Shown here: positions 43,385-52,784 of the stretch, in pieces
Layout: each line of letters starts with the position of its first letter
How positions within the stretch are numbered: the stretch's first letter is position 1
Assembly (NCBI RefSeq): GCF_007992435.1
Contig: NZ_BKAG01000038.1
Coordinates: 1 to 64,000, forward strand
DNA length: 64,000 nt
Direction of reading: 5' to 3'
From: Prosthecobacter gellanilyticus
GTDB lineage: Bacteria > Verrucomicrobiota > Verrucomicrobiia > Verrucomicrobiales > Verrucomicrobiaceae
Notes under the pieces: model-generated
The model's input: only the letters and a program-made list of their open reading frames with translations
The model's database searches: none
What the model was told of the DNA's origin: nothing
Made by a program: the position numbers and the translations under genes

Positions 43385-44725
43385 TCAGTACTCCGGAAAG
43401 ATCACCGGCGTCGGAAAGCGGTCGGTCGCGTTGGAGCCATCACCGATGTACTCCTCGCGCGGCACCTGCACCTGCGGCCAGGTCGATGGACGAACACGCA
43501 CCACTCTCGTGGCACGGATGCCTTCGATGACGAGGTCAGTCTCGAACTGCACCTGAATACCACTGCTGCCCAAAGGCGCCTCTCCAGAGGCCTTGGTGAC
43601 CGCGAGGATCGGGCCTTTGGAAGCCATGTGCGCGGGGCCGTAATTTCCTCCGGCATGCTTGAGGGTGTTCTCGGCTCCGTTCACCAGCAAGGAGGCGTCC
43701 TTCTTGAAATCAGCATAGAGAGACTCGTCCATGCCGCCAAACAAAGTGGCCGTCACCTTCGCACGACCAAACTTGCCATACTCCACGCTATCCACAAAGG
43801 CAGGCATCCAGCGGCTGCGAATGAAAGCCTTGTGAGTGTCGGTCTGGTTCTGCGCGGCGCGTTGCATCGAGGCATCGTCTAACCAAATGTCCGAAATGTG
43901 AAACCGCGTGAAGATGCCGTCTGGTGTGGGCTTCCAGGTTATCCCCAGCTGCACGGCCTGACCTTCCAGTGCCTTCTTCCCGCTCGCAGGCCAGAGACCT
44001 TCGGCGATCAAGTCCGCAGGCGTGAGGGACTCGCGACCGCGCCAGATGCGCGTGGCCGCATCCAGGGTCAGCTTTTCCTCGTTGGCCTTGCCATCGCCAC
44101 CCGACTTCGGTTCACGCGTGGCGATGATCATCCCCTCATTGTTGTTGTAGTCCAGCTCCTTGAGCTTCCACACCATGCCCTCGCGCTGGCAGTGGCTGGG
44201 CTCATCTTCCAGCAGGAGCACATGGTTCTCGGCGGGTGCGACACCTTGGCCGCTGTAACCTGCGGTCTTCTCCTTGTTGTTCACCGGCAGCACCGGCACG
44301 GCGGAGATCTTGGGATCTGGAGGCAGATAGGCACGGATGTGCATCACCGTGCCCAGCGGGACATCCCGCAGATCCGCCGGCGCTCCGTGATAACGAACCA
44401 TGCCGTAAGGCAGCATCGCAAAAGGATGCGGCGCATTGCGGAAATACGTGCCCGCTCCTTGCACACGGATGCTGCCGCGACGGTTCGCATGATCCACAAA
44501 CACCAGCTCACCGCGGTAGGAGTGCGCCTTCTCCAGCGGCGGAAACTTCCCCGCCTCCGGCCGGAATGGCTCCACTGCTGGTTCTTGGTTCTTTGTTCTT
44601 GGTTCTTCGTTGGCGGCAGACGCATCAACGGCGAACCAACAAACCAGCACCAACAACGAGAACTGAACCAAGCGCCGCGCACAAGGAACAAAGAACAAAG
44701 AACGAGGAACAAAGAACTGCTTCAT
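43385..44725 (-). CDS. Secreted protein of unknown function, tandem paralogue B
   Basis: 446 aa, clearly homologous along its whole length to paralogue A. Its start overlaps the stop of the DUF1552 gene as ATGA (44722-44725). The N-terminus is odd: [15 protein letters not shown] before the hydrophobic core, and [15 protein letters not shown] before the conserved body, both absent from A. Both extra peptides are translated from heptamer repeat DNA of the GTTCTTG/AACAAAG type. The gene thus carries captured repeat sequence that seems tolerated. Function unknown. Confidence 0.75.
   Translation of the reverse strand: MKQFFVPRSLFFVPCARRLVQFSLLVLVCWFAVDASAANEEPRTKNQEPAVEPFRPEAGKFPPLEKAHSYRGELVFVDHANRRGSIRVQGAGTYFRNAPHPFAMLPYGMVRYHGAPADLRDVPLGTVMHIRAYLPPDPKISAVPVLPVNNKEKTAGYSGQGVAPAENHVLLLEDEPSHCQREGMVWKLKELDYNNNEGMIIATREPKSGGDGKANEEKLTLDAATRIWRGRESLTPADLIAEGLWPASGKKALEGQAVQLGITWKPTPDGIFTRFHISDIWLDDASMQRAAQNQTDTHKAFIRSRWMPAFVDSVEYGKFGRAKVTATLFGGMDESLYADFKKDASLLVNGAENTLKHAGGNYGPAHMASKGPILAVTKASGEAPLGSSGIQVQFETDLVIEGIRATRVVRVRPSTWPQVQVPREEYIGDGSNATDRFPTPVIFPEY
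44575..44615. repeat. Heptamer repeat (TTCTTGG)n inside paralogue B
   Basis: Successive units TTCTTGG, TTCTTTG, TTCTTGG, TTCTTCG within the coding sequence; on the minus strand they encode [10 protein letters not shown]. Confidence 0.75.
44688..44722. repeat. Heptamer repeat at the start of paralogue B
   Basis: Units GGAACAA, AGAACAA, AGAACGA, GGAACAA, AGAACTG. On the minus strand they encode [13 protein letters not shown] directly after the start codon. A related run lies at 46102-46127. Confidence 0.75.
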
Positions 44726-46101
44726 AGTGCGATCACTTGATTGCTGTCACCGAACTGGCTGATCTCCACGCCCATGCGCTGGGCCATGAGGAGGAGCAGA
44801 TTGCTCATGTGAGCGTCCGAGTTCACCGGACGGCTGCAGACCTGATAGTGGGCCGATGTGAGTCCGCCATCCGGGCCGAACGTGTAGCCCTGGAAGTTCG
44901 TGGCTTTCTGGTTGAAATCCAGATGCTGACCATGCTTCAGACCGAGGTCCGAGCCACCGGCAAGCACCAGCGGCAGGTTGGCATTGCCATGGCTGTGGCC
45001 GTAGGACATCCCGCTGCCAAAGAGGGACATGGTGGAGCCTAACAAAGATTTGCCACTGAGATCCTTCGTCTCCTCGAGCCGCGTCAGGAAGTAGCTGAAC
45101 TGCTCGAGCGCAAAGGTGTCGTAGTTGGTCAGCTTCTCCATGTAGTCCATGTCGCCACCATGATGACTGAGCTGATGGCGTGACTCCGTGATGCCGATCT
45201 CAGGAATGGCAATCGCCTGGCCCTCACCGCCGAGACTGAAGGTCGCCACGCGCGTCACATCCGTCTGGAACGCCAGCACCATGAGGTCATAGACCGTGCG
45301 GAAATAATCACCGGCCTTGGTGTCAGGGATGTCGCGATTCGTCCGCGTGCGATCCGCTTCAGAGATGCTGGGCAGCGGTGTGTCCAGCCAGGCATCCGCA
45401 CGTCGCGTGCGGATCTCCGCCTCGCGCACGGAGGTGAGGTATTGCTCCATGCGTCCCTTGTCTTCAGAACCCATCTTCTTCTCGAGCTGGCGCACTTCGG
45501 CCAGATTGTCATCCAGCACGCTGCCCTTGCGGCGCAAGGCCCTGCGCTGGGCCGCGATACCACCTTTCGGTTCGGCAAACATGGAGGAGAAGATCTCGCT
45601 GCAACGGCGCAGCGCCGGCAGCCTCACACCGTCCGCCGTCCACGCGAGCGACTCCTGCGTGATGGCCACTTCCAGCGATGGATAGCGCGTGTGCTGCGCC
45701 GTGATCTCCGCCATCTTCTGGTCCACGGAGATCGTGTTGCGATCCGAGGGCCCGAGCTTTCCACCTGTCAGCCAGATGCTGATGCAGTTGTGGTGATGAC
45801 TCAGGCTTCCTGGATGATGCAGACCGCTGATCGGCGTGATGGAGTCACGATGCTTCTCCAGCGGCTTCATGGAGCGCGAGAACTTGTAGTCCTTGCCAGC
45901 CGTGGTGATCTGGTAGTTCAGCGAGTGCACACCATTCGCCAGGTAGATGAAAGCACTGCGCCGTGGCGTGGCCGTGATCTTCTCCGCCGCCGCGGCGCGC
46001 ATCGGCACCATGCACTCCAGCAAGGGCAGCGAAATAAAAGAGCCCATCGCCTTCAGCGCATGACGGCGGTCGATCAGCCAGGATTGAGACAAATAGTTCA
46101 T
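44722..46101 (-). CDS. DUF1552 protein
   Basis: 459 aa. The N-terminal segment with [10 protein letters not shown] and a hydrophobic stretch resembles a signal (possibly Tat-like with RR). The body matches DUF1552 with [37 protein letters not shown] and a late [19 protein letters not shown]. These Verrucomicrobia/Planctomycete proteins accompany DUF1592-type cytochromes, as here, where the DUF1592 gene lies 33 bp upstream. The His-rich motifs could bind metal. No biochemical function is established. Confidence 0.85.
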   Translation of the reverse strand: MNYLSQSWLIDRRHALKAMGSFISLPLLECMVPMRAAAAEKITATPRRSAFIYLANGVHSLNYQITTAGKDYKFSRSMKPLEKHRDSITPISGLHHPGSLSHHHNCISIWLTGGKLGPSDRNTISVDQKMAEITAQHTRYPSLEVAITQESLAWTADGVRLPALRRCSEIFSSMFAEPKGGIAAQRRALRRKGSVLDDNLAEVRQLEKKMGSEDKGRMEQYLTSVREAEIRTRRADAWLDTPLPSISEADRTRTNRDIPDTKAGDYFRTVYDLMVLAFQTDVTRVATFSLGGEGQAIAIPEIGITESRHQLSHHGGDMDYMEKLTNYDTFALEQFSYFLTRLEETKDLSGKSLLGSTMSLFGSGMSYGHSHGNANLPLVLAGGSDLGLKHGQHLDFNQKATNFQGYTFGPDGGLTSAHYQVCSRPVNSDAHMSNLLLLMAQRMGVEISQFGDSNQVIAL

Positions 46102-46134
46102 GGTTCTTGGTTCCTTGTTCTTGGTTTAAAAAGG
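46102..46134. repeat. Heptamer repeat between the DUF1552 and DUF1592 genes
   Basis: The gap consists largely of GGTTCTT, GGTTCCT, TGTTCTT, GGTTTAA units, the same family as the repeats in paralogue B. Confidence 0.6.
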
Positions 46135-48603
46135 TTAGCGTTTGCGCATCAATTCAGACATCGCGACTGCCCGGACGACATCCTTTACTTTGAACTGGCT
46201 CTTCTTCGCCTCGGCCATGATGGCCTTGATGTCGTCTTCATCATCGACAGTCAAGACACGGCGCAGTCCGTAGGTGCAGAGGTGCTCGATGAACGCGTGC
46301 ACGAACTTCTCGCGATCGGCGAGCAGCAGGTTCTTGAACTCGGTGGCATCCTTGAAGGTGCGGCCATCGGGCATTTCGCCGGAAGGATTGACCACGGGGG
46401 CTGCACCGGTTCCCGTCGCGGTCTTTTCGTGGGTGCGCCATTGGCCGATGGCATCGTAGTTGTCCCAGGCGAGACCCAGCGGATCGATCTTCGCGTGGCA
46501 GGCAGCGCAGTTCACGTTGTCGCGGTGCGCCTCCAGTTTATCGCGGAGAGAGGCCTTGGCGCTTGTCGGTGGATTGGGTTCGATGGCGGGAACGTTCGCG
46601 GGCGGCGGTGGTGGTGTTTTGGCCAGGATCACCTCGCTCAGCCATACACCACGATGCACCGGGCGATGGCGTGTTCCATCCGATGTTAGGCCGAGCGATG
46701 CACCCATCGTCAGCAGACCCCCGCGATGATCTTCCGGCTTGAGCGAGACACGCTGAAAGCCATCCTTCTTCGGCTCCGGCAGTCCGTAGAAATCGCAGAG
46801 CCGCGCATTGGCCATCGTCCAGTTGGAGTCGAGGAAGCCATCCATGGGCAGGTTTTTCACCAGCATCTCGCGGAAGAACTCCACCGGCTCGTCCCGCATG
46901 CTCACCTCCAGCCAGCGGTCATAGTTAGGGTAGAGTTTTTTATCCGGCGGGAACATGCCCACGCGGTGCAGTTGCAGCCACTGGCGCGAGAAGTCATCGA
47001 TGAATCGATTGATGCGGCCATCGGTCAGCATGCGGCCCACTTCCTTCCTCAATCCTTCACCCTTCAGGGCCCCGCTTTTGGCTGATGCAAAGAGCGCCTC
47101 ATCTGGCATCGAGCTCCATAGGAAAAACGAGAGGCGCGACGCAAGCTCCCAGTCATTGAGAGTCTCGCGAGCTGTCGGCTCACCTTCCACAAGATAAAGG
47201 AAGTTGCGCGAGGTCAGCACACCCTGCATCGCCACGCGATAGGCCTCCGCAGGCTTTTCACCTGCCTCGCGTTCCGTGCGGTAGGATTCCAGATATTGCG
47301 CCAGTTCTTCTGTGTTCACCGGCCTCCTCCACGCACGTTCCGCGAAGCGTTGCAGATGCTGCGCCACGACTTCGGGCGTTGCATCATCCGCTGGCAGCAG
47401 ATCCTTGCGCAGAGCTTTTTCAGCCTCCGTCTGCAGCGGTCCTTCCCATTCAATCCAGTCCAAGAGCACGGTCGAGAAAAGACCGTTGCCCTTGTCATCA
47501 AACATCTGCGGCGCGTTTGAGTTCAGCAGTGTCGTCTCGCTGCTATGCGTGAAGATGTAGCCGCCACGGCTGCCGAGCGCATTGCGGAAGGCTGCGCCGC
47601 TTCGGCGGTCCACCACATCCGTGGCCACCACGCAGAAGTCCAGCGTCGCCGGCATCTCCAGATCCACGTCAAACTCATACACCTGCGGTTTGTCCTCCGG
47701 CGCCGTGATGTCGAAGTCCAGGATGCCATCCACCGTCTCCTCACCCGTGCGCTTGCCGATGCTCAAGTGCGCGGGCTGGCCGCCGATGGGGCGGACACCG
47801 CTGGCCTGGATGCGCACCTTGTAGAGTCCGCTGTGCTGCGGCCCCACATTGCCGAACCAATTGTTTGACAGCGCATTCTGCACCGTGCCGGGGAAGAGCA
47901 GGTAGCGCAGCGGCCGTTTGATGCCAAACCGGTCCAGCGCCGCCTGCTGGTCCTTGCCACCATTGTAGCGCAGATCGGCCGCCGTCTTGCGCACCTTGCG
48001 CGCCTCGCTGGTGGCAGCGGCAGGAAAGGCACGCTCCAGCACCAGCTCCGCCGCGCGGTAGTAGCGATCCACATGCGAGGGCGAGAGCGAAAGCTCCGAG
48101 CCGAGGCGCTCAAACCCATGCCAGCGCGTGTCTTCATTCAGCTCGCCGGGTTTCGCCGGGTCATAGCGCACTCCCAGCAGATCATAGACCGTGTTTTGAT
48201 ACTCCTTCCGGCTCAGGCGATAGTGCGCCACCGCAGGCCGCGCCGCCATGCGTGCCGCACGACCATCCTTGATGCGTGTGTCGAGACTCGAGATAAACGC
48301 CGCGATCTCCGCCTGCGCCGGCTGCTTCTCCTTCTTCGGCGGCATCTCGCCGGAGTTCACCTGCTCGATCATCTCCGCCCAGTGGTGCGTGTCCGCCCCC
48401 ACCTTGAAGTCACGCGAAAGCTGGTCGATCCGCAGATCACCCTTCTCTTTGTCAGGTCCGTGACAGCTGATGCAGTAAGTCTTCAGGAAAGCATCAAACG
48501 GCTCGGCTGGGGCTGTGGCTGCAGATGCTGCTGCATGGACAGCACCGGCAGAGCCAAGACTGGCGATGAAAAGGGCAGGGAGGCTGAAAGCAAAACGGGT
48601 CAT
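46135..48603 (-). CDS. Multi-domain cytochrome c protein DUF1587/1595/1592/1588/1585
   Basis: 822-aa exported protein with a signal peptide ([21 protein letters not shown]). N-terminal haem site CISCH (about 44-48) with the planctomycete cytochrome pattern ending GEMPPKK. Then [16 protein letters not shown] (DUF1587), DUF1595, and DUF1592 around [23 protein letters not shown]1588 contains [18 protein letters not shown] and a second CxxCH in [17 protein letters not shown]1585 is at the C-terminus. First gene of the four-gene unit with DUF1552 and paralogues B and A. Redox role inferred from the haem sites; substrate unknown. Confidence 0.9.
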   Translation of the reverse strand: MTRFAFSLPALFIASLGSAGAVHAAASAATAPAEPFDAFLKTYCISCHGPDKEKGDLRIDQLSRDFKVGADTHHWAEMIEQVNSGEMPPKKEKQPAQAEIAAFISSLDTRIKDGRAARMAARPAVAHYRLSRKEYQNTVYDLLGVRYDPAKPGELNEDTRWHGFERLGSELSLSPSHVDRYYRAAELVLERAFPAAATSEARKVRKTAADLRYNGGKDQQAALDRFGIKRPLRYLLFPGTVQNALSNNWFGNVGPQHSGLYKVRIQASGVRPIGGQPAHLSIGKRTGEETVDGILDFDITAPEDKPQVYEFDVDLEMPATLDFCVVATDVVDRRSGAAFRNALGSRGGYIFTHSSETTLLNSNAPQMFDDKGNGLFSTVLLDWIEWEGPLQTEAEKALRKDLLPADDATPEVVAQHLQRFAERAWRRPVNTEELAQYLESYRTEREAGEKPAEAYRVAMQGVLTSRNFLYLVEGEPTARETLNDWELASRLSFFLWSSMPDEALFASAKSGALKGEGLRKEVGRMLTDGRINRFIDDFSRQWLQLHRVGMFPPDKKLYPNYDRWLEVSMRDEPVEFFREMLVKNLPMDGFLDSNWTMANARLCDFYGLPEPKKDGFQRVSLKPEDHRGGLLTMGASLGLTSDGTRHRPVHRGVWLSEVILAKTPPPPPANVPAIEPNPPTSAKASLRDKLEAHRDNVNCAACHAKIDPLGLAWDNYDAIGQWRTHEKTATGTGAAPVVNPSGEMPDGRTFKDATEFKNLLLADREKFVHAFIEHLCTYGLRRVLTVDDEDDIKAIMAEAKKSQFKVKDVVRAVAMSELMRKR

Positions 48604-48660
48604 GCGGGGTGAGATGCTATAATACACACCCCACGCCGCCTTTGTGCATGACCCACGAAT

Positions 48661-48684
48661 TCTCGGGGGTCAGCGCCCCCGAGA
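48661..48684 (-). terminator. Hairpin beyond the dioxygenase gene
   Basis: TCTCGGGGG (48661-48669) pairs with CCCCCGAGA (48676-48684), 6-nt loop. Strong stem, but no T-run follows on the minus strand, so this is a terminator-like structure only. Confidence 0.45.
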
Positions 48685-48705
48685 CGACCTCATCTCTACC
48701 TCAAA

Positions 48706-49551
48706 TCAAAACGGCGAAGGCCCAAACAGTGCATCGCGGATCTCCCGATCACTCAGCTCCGCCTGCGGCCCCGGAGGTGGCCCACCCGCACCGGGAGGAC
48801 CTCCATTTGGCGGCGGGTCACCAGGACCACCAGGCCCGTTCGGACGACGACCTCCCGGAGGCCCGCCGCGCCGCTGCTCCCGCTCTTCCGGTGTCTTGCC
48901 GATCACAATGTCCCAGGTGCCGACGAACTCTTTGCTCTCCGCGCTCACAGGCTTGAACTCACGGATCACGGAGAGGCGCTGCTCGTCCGTGCCCATGCCG
49001 CGGAGGATGCCATCACGATCGTTCTGCGGCACGCCTGCGATGAAAAGCTGGGTCGTGAGCATGCTCTTGCCGTCTTGCTTCACCCGGATGTGCCAGTGAA
49101 TCGTGCGACCTGTATAGAGACCGGGCTTGATCGTGCGGAATCGATACTCGCCCTTCTCATTCGTCTCGATCTTGCCATACCCCTGGAACTTCGGATCACG
49201 CTCCTTGTCCCGCTGGGTGCCCTTGCTGTGGATGTAGCAGCCATTGTTATCCGCCTGCCAGACCTCAATCAAGGCCCCTTGGATCGGCTTGCCATCCACC
49301 CCCAGCAGCCTCCCGCCGAAATTCGCCACCACACCCTCCGCCACGCCGCCGTCCTTGATCTGCAGCAGGTCGTTGTCCTGGTCCAGCGGCAGGTGGTCCG
49401 GGTAATACGGCCCCTCCGTGGCACGTGGGGTCAGGCTCAGCGCCTCCGCATAGATTTGACTGGTGATGACCCCGCCCGTGACAGCGAGCAGGCTCTTCAG
49501 CAGACGACGGCGGTCCAGACGGATATGAAAGGGGGTGATCAGGGTTTCCAT
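48706..49551 (-). CDS. Intradiol ring-cleavage dioxygenase-like protein, exported
   Basis: 281 aa. RRRLLKSLLAVTGGVIT near the N-terminus is a Tat-type signal. Non-haem Fe(III) ligands fit the intradiol family: Tyr106 in GCYIHSK, Tyr146 in PGLYTGR and His152/His154 in IHWHIRV. The protein resembles the single-subunit 'protocatechuate 3,4-dioxygenase beta-like' exported group rather than PcaGH. It ends in a Gly/Pro-rich tail (about 225-265). An aromatic diol substrate, perhaps from plant matter, is likely but unproven. ATG 49551 starts the Tat signal. Monocistronic. Confidence 0.85.
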   Translation of the reverse strand: METLITPFHIRLDRRRLLKSLLAVTGGVITSQIYAEALSLTPRATEGPYYPDHLPLDQDNDLLQIKDGGVAEGVVANFGGRLLGVDGKPIQGALIEVWQADNNGCYIHSKGTQRDKERDPKFQGYGKIETNEKGEYRFRTIKPGLYTGRTIHWHIRVKQDGKSMLTTQLFIAGVPQNDRDGILRGMGTDEQRLSVIREFKPVSAESKEFVGTWDIVIGKTPEEREQRRGGPPGGRRPNGPGGPGDPPPNGGPPGAGGPPPGPQAELSDREIRDALFGPSPF

Positions 49552-49645
49552 GGCAGTGGCTCTAAACCTCCGGACATCAGACCAGTTTCGCGGAGATATG
49601 TTAAGGAAATATAAAGTTGGTGATGCACCCCGTATATTCCGCAGA

Positions 49646-49663
49646 GCGCTCCTTGCGGAGCGC
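49646..49663. repeat. Perfect hairpin at the left edge of the small-gene array
   Basis: GCGCTCC (49646-49652), TTGC loop, GGAGCGC (49657-49663). It sits between the divergent dioxygenase and small-gene regions. Confidence 0.6.
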
Positions 49664-49746
49664 GAGCGTGCCCACTCGCCAGTCTTCACAACCCGGTAAG
49701 GTTCATATTGAATCATAGAATATGACACGCATTATGCGCTGTAATT

Positions 49747-50073
49747 ATGACCGAAGGAATCGTCGCAGTTCAAGGCGTTGACTGCCGGTGGAGCGTTTAC
49801 CGACAGCCCACATGGGCAACCGGCCGATTTGAACAATACGAACTCCGGGGGTTAGCAATCCTTGTCGAACCTCTTCAGGCAAGCAGACGTCGATTGATTC
49901 TTGAGTTCTCAATAGATTTATCGCGCCACGGAGACATGCCACAGCATCAGCGCTTCCACTTCCATCCAGGCCGATTAACCCAGGCCATTGCAGATGCAAT
50001 CGAGGCAGGTTGGAACCCTGAATCCCGCGGGAAACCCTTTACACATGAAGCCGGACAACTCCAACCTCGCTAG
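49747..50073 (+). CDS. Small protein of unknown function, array gene 1
   Basis: 108 aa, soluble, no signal peptide. Visible features are VQGVDCRWSVYRQ and a C-terminal PGRLTQAIADAIEAGWNPESRGKPF. The latter looks like a helix followed by a conserved GWNP turn. I do not recognise the family. It is preceded 4 bp upstream by the motif ATGCGCTGTA (49734-49743) and followed by GCCTAACCATGCGCTGCAGCG, both part of the array's recurrent junction sequences. Confidence 0.6.
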   Translation: MTEGIVAVQGVDCRWSVYRQPTWATGRFEQYELRGLAILVEPLQASRRRLILEFSIDLSRHGDMPQHQRFHFHPGRLTQAIADAIEAGWNPESRGKPFTHEAGQLQPR

Positions 50074-50082
50074 CGAACTGTT

Positions 50083-50107
50083 GCCTAACCATGCGCTGCA
50101 GCGAACG
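50083..50107 (+). repeat. attC-like junction motif 1
   Basis: GCCTAAC (50083-50089, fits RYYYAAC) followed by ATGCGCTGCAGCGAAC (50091-50106), which contains the palindrome CGCTGCAGCG. Lies 9 bp after array gene 1. A right-hand GTTRRRY partner was not found before the next gene. Confidence 0.5.
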
Positions 50108-50136
50108 ATTCCAGGCATCACTACACATCACTCGCC

Positions 50137-50586
50137 ATGAACTGCCCACGAGAGTACACCGGAGATGAGGTAGCCAGCCTTGTTCAGCAGTGGCTTGATG
50201 TTTTTGCCCCAGAAAGGCAGGGCATCAACACCAAGGCATACATGTGGCACGTCTTTAGCGGTAGCCGATACCCGGCTTTGGAGGGTGAGCTGGCCCGAGT
50301 GGAGTATCTCAAGCAGATTTGCGGTGAGTTCGTCATCCTCTCAAATGATCGGGAGGTGGCATTCCTCACCGACACGAGACCGGAGGATCGTCCGTTTTCA
50401 GATTTCTACGTCTTTCCCCCGAACCTAGCCTGGACGATGGCTTTTACTCATGAGGAGGGCTCGCTTGGACCCTACTTCGCCCAGCATCCCCGCTACGCGG
50501 AGCTTAACCCAGCCAATATTGCTAGAGTGAAGAAGCAGGAGGAGATGGCACATGCGCGCTCGCAAGGCTGGATCAAGACACCATGA
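50137..50586 (+). CDS. DUF4275-like small protein, array gene 2
   Basis: 149 aa, cytoplasmic. Segments YMWHVFSGSRYPALEGELA, SDFYVFPPNLAWTMAFTHEEG and LGPYFAQHP resemble the W-H-x-F-S and W-T-x-x-x-T-H-E...G-P-Y-F pattern I associate with DUF4275. No catalytic role is known to me. Stands alone on the plus strand, flanked on both sides by array junction motifs. Confidence 0.6.
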   Translation: MNCPREYTGDEVASLVQQWLDVFAPERQGINTKAYMWHVFSGSRYPALEGELARVEYLKQICGEFVILSNDREVAFLTDTRPEDRPFSDFYVFPPNLAWTMAFTHEEGSLGPYFAQHPRYAELNPANIARVKKQEEMAHARSQGWIKTP

Positions 50587-50619
50587 CGACGACTTCGCAG
50601 ACAAACAACCAAACAATGG

Positions 50620-50744
50620 CGAACAAAGCGCTGGTGCAAACCGCCGGCGCTGCCCTGTCAGTTATGCTCCCGCAACTTCAACTCGCCGACCCGCCTTCGT
50701 GCTCACCACCGCCCTGGCGGTGGTACACGTTAGACGTAAGCCCA
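50620..50744 (+). repeat. attC-like junction 2
   Basis: Begins with CGAACAAAGCGCTGGTGC (50620-50637), an 18-mer repeated exactly at 51279-51296, and ends with GTTAGAC (fits GTTRRRY) near 50731 and GCCCAAC (fits RYYYAAC) near 50739. About 125 bp, GC-rich and with internal inverted segments, lying between array genes 2 and 3. Confidence 0.5.
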
Positions 50745-50764
50745 ACAAAGTAGCACCATTCGCC

Positions 50765-51277
50765 ATGACACGAGCTATACTGATTCTATTGCTGTCCACA
50801 TTATCTGCATTTGCTGGTGACGCTGCTTGGCCCGGCGTGAAGTTCTCGGAAATTCGGGCTTATGCATGGCCTGATGACAAAAGCACAGAAGCCGTCATAT
50901 TGGATGGAATGGCGTTGAAGGAAGGTTGCATCAACCCAGATGGAGCTGTTTTGACTCCAGAGCAGACGACGGCACTCATTGCCGCCGTCACTGGCAAACA
51001 TCCTGATTACCCAGTCGCAGCGTGTCACATTCCACACAACGCTTTTGTGTTCTATGATGCTGGCAAGAAGCCTGTGGCCTTTGTCGAGATTTGCTTTGGA
51101 TGCTCGAATCATCGTATCACCGCAGATGGATCAGCGGAGAATCTTGATTTGGTAGCGATAGCTAAAATCTTTGACGCCCACAAACTTCCCATGGGTGAAT
51201 ATCGTGATCTCGTCGCATTCAAGAAGCACTTTGACGATCTCCAGAAGATGGCGAAGGAGGCTGCCAATGACAAATGA
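50765..51277 (+). CDS. Small secreted protein, array gene 3
   Basis: 170 aa with a signal peptide (MTRAILILLLSTLSAFAGDAA). The mature part has the motif HIPHNAFVFYDAGKKPVAFVEICFGCSNH, in which a C-x-x-C pair (CFGC) precedes a His. This resembles small periplasmic proteins of unknown function that carry a 'VEICFxC' signature. Base composition is more AT-rich than most of the window. The ATG at 50765 starts the signal peptide. Function unknown. Confidence 0.65.
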   Translation: MTRAILILLLSTLSAFAGDAAWPGVKFSEIRAYAWPDDKSTEAVILDGMALKEGCINPDGAVLTPEQTTALIAAVTGKHPDYPVAACHIPHNAFVFYDAGKKPVAFVEICFGCSNHRITADGSAENLDLVAIAKIFDAHKLPMGEYRDLVAFKKHFDDLQKMAKEAANDK

Positions 51278-51278
51278 C

Positions 51279-51369
51279 CGAACAAAGCGCTGGTGCTGCC
51301 CTGCCGTCCATCCTGTCTCCGAGCTCACCGTGCCCCAGCCTGGGTGTAGCTGAGTTGTTCGCCTAACAA
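51279..51369 (+). repeat. attC-like junction 3
   Basis: CGAACAAAGCGCTGGTGC at 51279-51296 begins 2 bp after the stop of array gene 3. The spacer ends in GTTCGCCTAAC (51359-51369, GCCTAAC box 51363-51369). Confidence 0.5.
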
Positions 51370-51385
51370 ACTGTCGAGGAAGCGT

Positions 51386-51745
51386 ATGATTGCCAAGGAA
51401 ATATTGATCGAGTTCTTCGACGAGACCCGTAAACTCAAGGCCAACGGCAAGGCCCGCTTCGACATTAATAAGGAGTGTCGCTGGTCTTACTTTTTTACCG
51501 ATGTGAACAGGGACAAGCTCGCCGAGGCAGGTCGCCATCTTGAGGAGATCGGTTACGAGGTCAGAGGCTTTCTGGATCCGAGTCCAGATGACGAGTGTCA
51601 GACTATCTTCCTTCGCTTCGACAGGGTCGAGACCCACACGCCAGAGTCGTTGTTCGAGCGGAATGCTTCTTTGTATGCACTCGCCGATCGGTTCGAACTT
51701 GATAGCTACGATGGCATGGATGTGGGTGCGCTCGATGGACCCTAG
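51386..51745 (+). CDS. RraB-family (RNase E inhibitor B-like) protein, array gene 4
   Basis: 119 aa. WSYFFTDVNRDKLAEAGRHL, GYEVRGFL, and RVETHTPESLFERNASLYALA with FELDSYDGMDVG match the RraB/DUF695-associated fold: the YFFT entry and YDGxxV end are its marks. RraB in gamma-proteobacteria binds the RNase E degradosome; in cassette-like settings the role is unknown. A good ribosome-binding site (GAGGAAG) precedes the ATG. Flanked by junction motifs. Confidence 0.75.
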   Translation: MIAKEILIEFFDETRKLKANGKARFDINKECRWSYFFTDVNRDKLAEAGRHLEEIGYEVRGFLDPSPDDECQTIFLRFDRVETHTPESLFERNASLYALADRFELDSYDGMDVGALDGP

Positions 51746-51753
51746 ACTGAAGC

Positions 51754-51777
51754 GCCTCGCAATGCGCTGTAGCGAAC
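51754..51777 (+). repeat. attC-like junction motif 4
   Basis: GCCTCGC then ATGCGCTGTAGCGAAC (51762-51777), matching junction 1 (50083-50106) at most positions. Starts 8 bp after the RraB-like stop. Confidence 0.5.
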
Positions 51778-51782
51778 TCAGA

Positions 51783-51929
51783 ATGAGTCAACCGACACCC
51801 ATGAGCAGCACCTCCATGCACAAAGTCTTCGCCATCTTTCTGCGTGCCGCTCTCCAAGTCTCCGGAAAGAAAATGCCTGGCTTTTACTCCACTCGCCTGC
51901 CAGCCTCTGCCGTTGAGCTGTCAGCCTAA
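51783..51929 (+). pseudogene. Truncated secreted-protein fragment, array gene 5
   Basis: 48-codon open frame. Its internal part MHKVFAIFLRAALQVSGKK parallels MRIIFALLLWAAFQVSGAE at the start of the 52785-53324 gene, in both protein and DNA, so it looks like a detached signal-peptide-coding remnant. It is followed by GCCTAAC at 51926-51932. Probably non-functional. Confidence 0.4.
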
Positions 51930-51947
51930 CTGAAAGTATCATTTTAT

Positions 51948-52451
51948 ATGCCCATCATAGCCATAGCTTCTCCGTCAGACTGGCAGCGAGTCCAGAAGCT
52001 CCGGCTGGCTGCGCTTCAGGACACACCAGACGCCTTTGGCTCCACCTTCGAGGATGAGTCTCAGAGACCACCCGAGTGGTGGATTGGCCGCCTCCAGTCG
52101 TCGGGCTCCGTGACATTCATGGCGGTCGAGCCATGTGACTCAGGAATGGCTGTGCTGGGACCCTACAATGCCCCACCTGACCGCGGCGTCTTTGCCGTCT
52201 GGGTGGCTCCTGAGCACCGGGGGAGGGGAGTTGGAGACGCGCTCATGTCCGCCGTAATCGCTGAGGCGAGGAGTCTGGGCGTTGGGAGACTGGTGCTCGA
52301 CGTTGACCGGCTCAACCTTCCCGCTCGGAGGCTTTATCTGAGGTACGACTTTTCACCCACCGGCATCGAGTCCACCCTGCCGCCACCACGCTCACACATC
52401 ATGGAGGACCAGCTTGAGCTGATTTTGGAAGTAGCTAGGCTGACGCCATGA
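51948..52451 (+). CDS. GNAT-family N-acetyltransferase, array gene 6
   Basis: 167 aa. The acetyl-CoA motif A is VFAVWVAPEHRGRGVGDALM (R/Q-x-x-G-x-G/A), followed by LVLDVDRLNLPARRLYLRYDF, the usual motif B ending. The N-terminus DWQRVQKLRLAALQDTPDAFGSTF is typical of GNAT enzymes that modify small molecules or antibiotics. The stop overlaps the next gene's start (ATGA at 52448-52451), so genes 6 and 7 were moved or duplicated together. Substrate unknown. Confidence 0.85.
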   Translation: MPIIAIASPSDWQRVQKLRLAALQDTPDAFGSTFEDESQRPPEWWIGRLQSSGSVTFMAVEPCDSGMAVLGPYNAPPDRGVFAVWVAPEHRGRGVGDALMSAVIAEARSLGVGRLVLDVDRLNLPARRLYLRYDFSPTGIESTLPPPRSHIMEDQLELILEVARLTP

Positions 52452-52777
52452 GCAGCACGACCGCGAATGAGGGGATCCAGCCCGCCAGCATCGCACGCAT
52501 TCCAACCGCAGCCTACTTGGTCGCGCCGCTGCTTTATGGGATTACTGTGGGGCTCCATGTTCTGTTCCCCATTTTTGGTGACCGCTACTTGCTCTCACTT
52601 CATGTATTGGTGCTTCCCGGTCTTCTTGTCCTGAGTCTCGCGACGGTGGGTTTGAGGCTCATAGCCACAGCACCGAGGACATGGACGCTGATCATTTCAC
52701 TTGTTATCAATCTTGCCGTCAGTGCTTTTGCGCTTTGGATGACATGGTTGGCGATGACATTTCCCACGCCGGACTAG
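52448..52777 (+). CDS. Small three-TM membrane protein, array gene 7
   Basis: 109 aa with three hydrophobic segments (about 23-42, 48-70, 80-103). No family recognised. Its start is coupled to the acetyltransferase gene by a 4-bp overlap. A membrane partner of the acetyltransferase is possible but purely inferred. Confidence 0.6.
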   Translation: MSSTTANEGIQPASIARIPTAAYLVAPLLYGITVGLHVLFPIFGDRYLLSLHVLVLPGLLVLSLATVGLRLIATAPRTWTLIISLVINLAVSAFALWMTWLAMTFPTPD

Positions 52778-52784
52778 TTGAACC

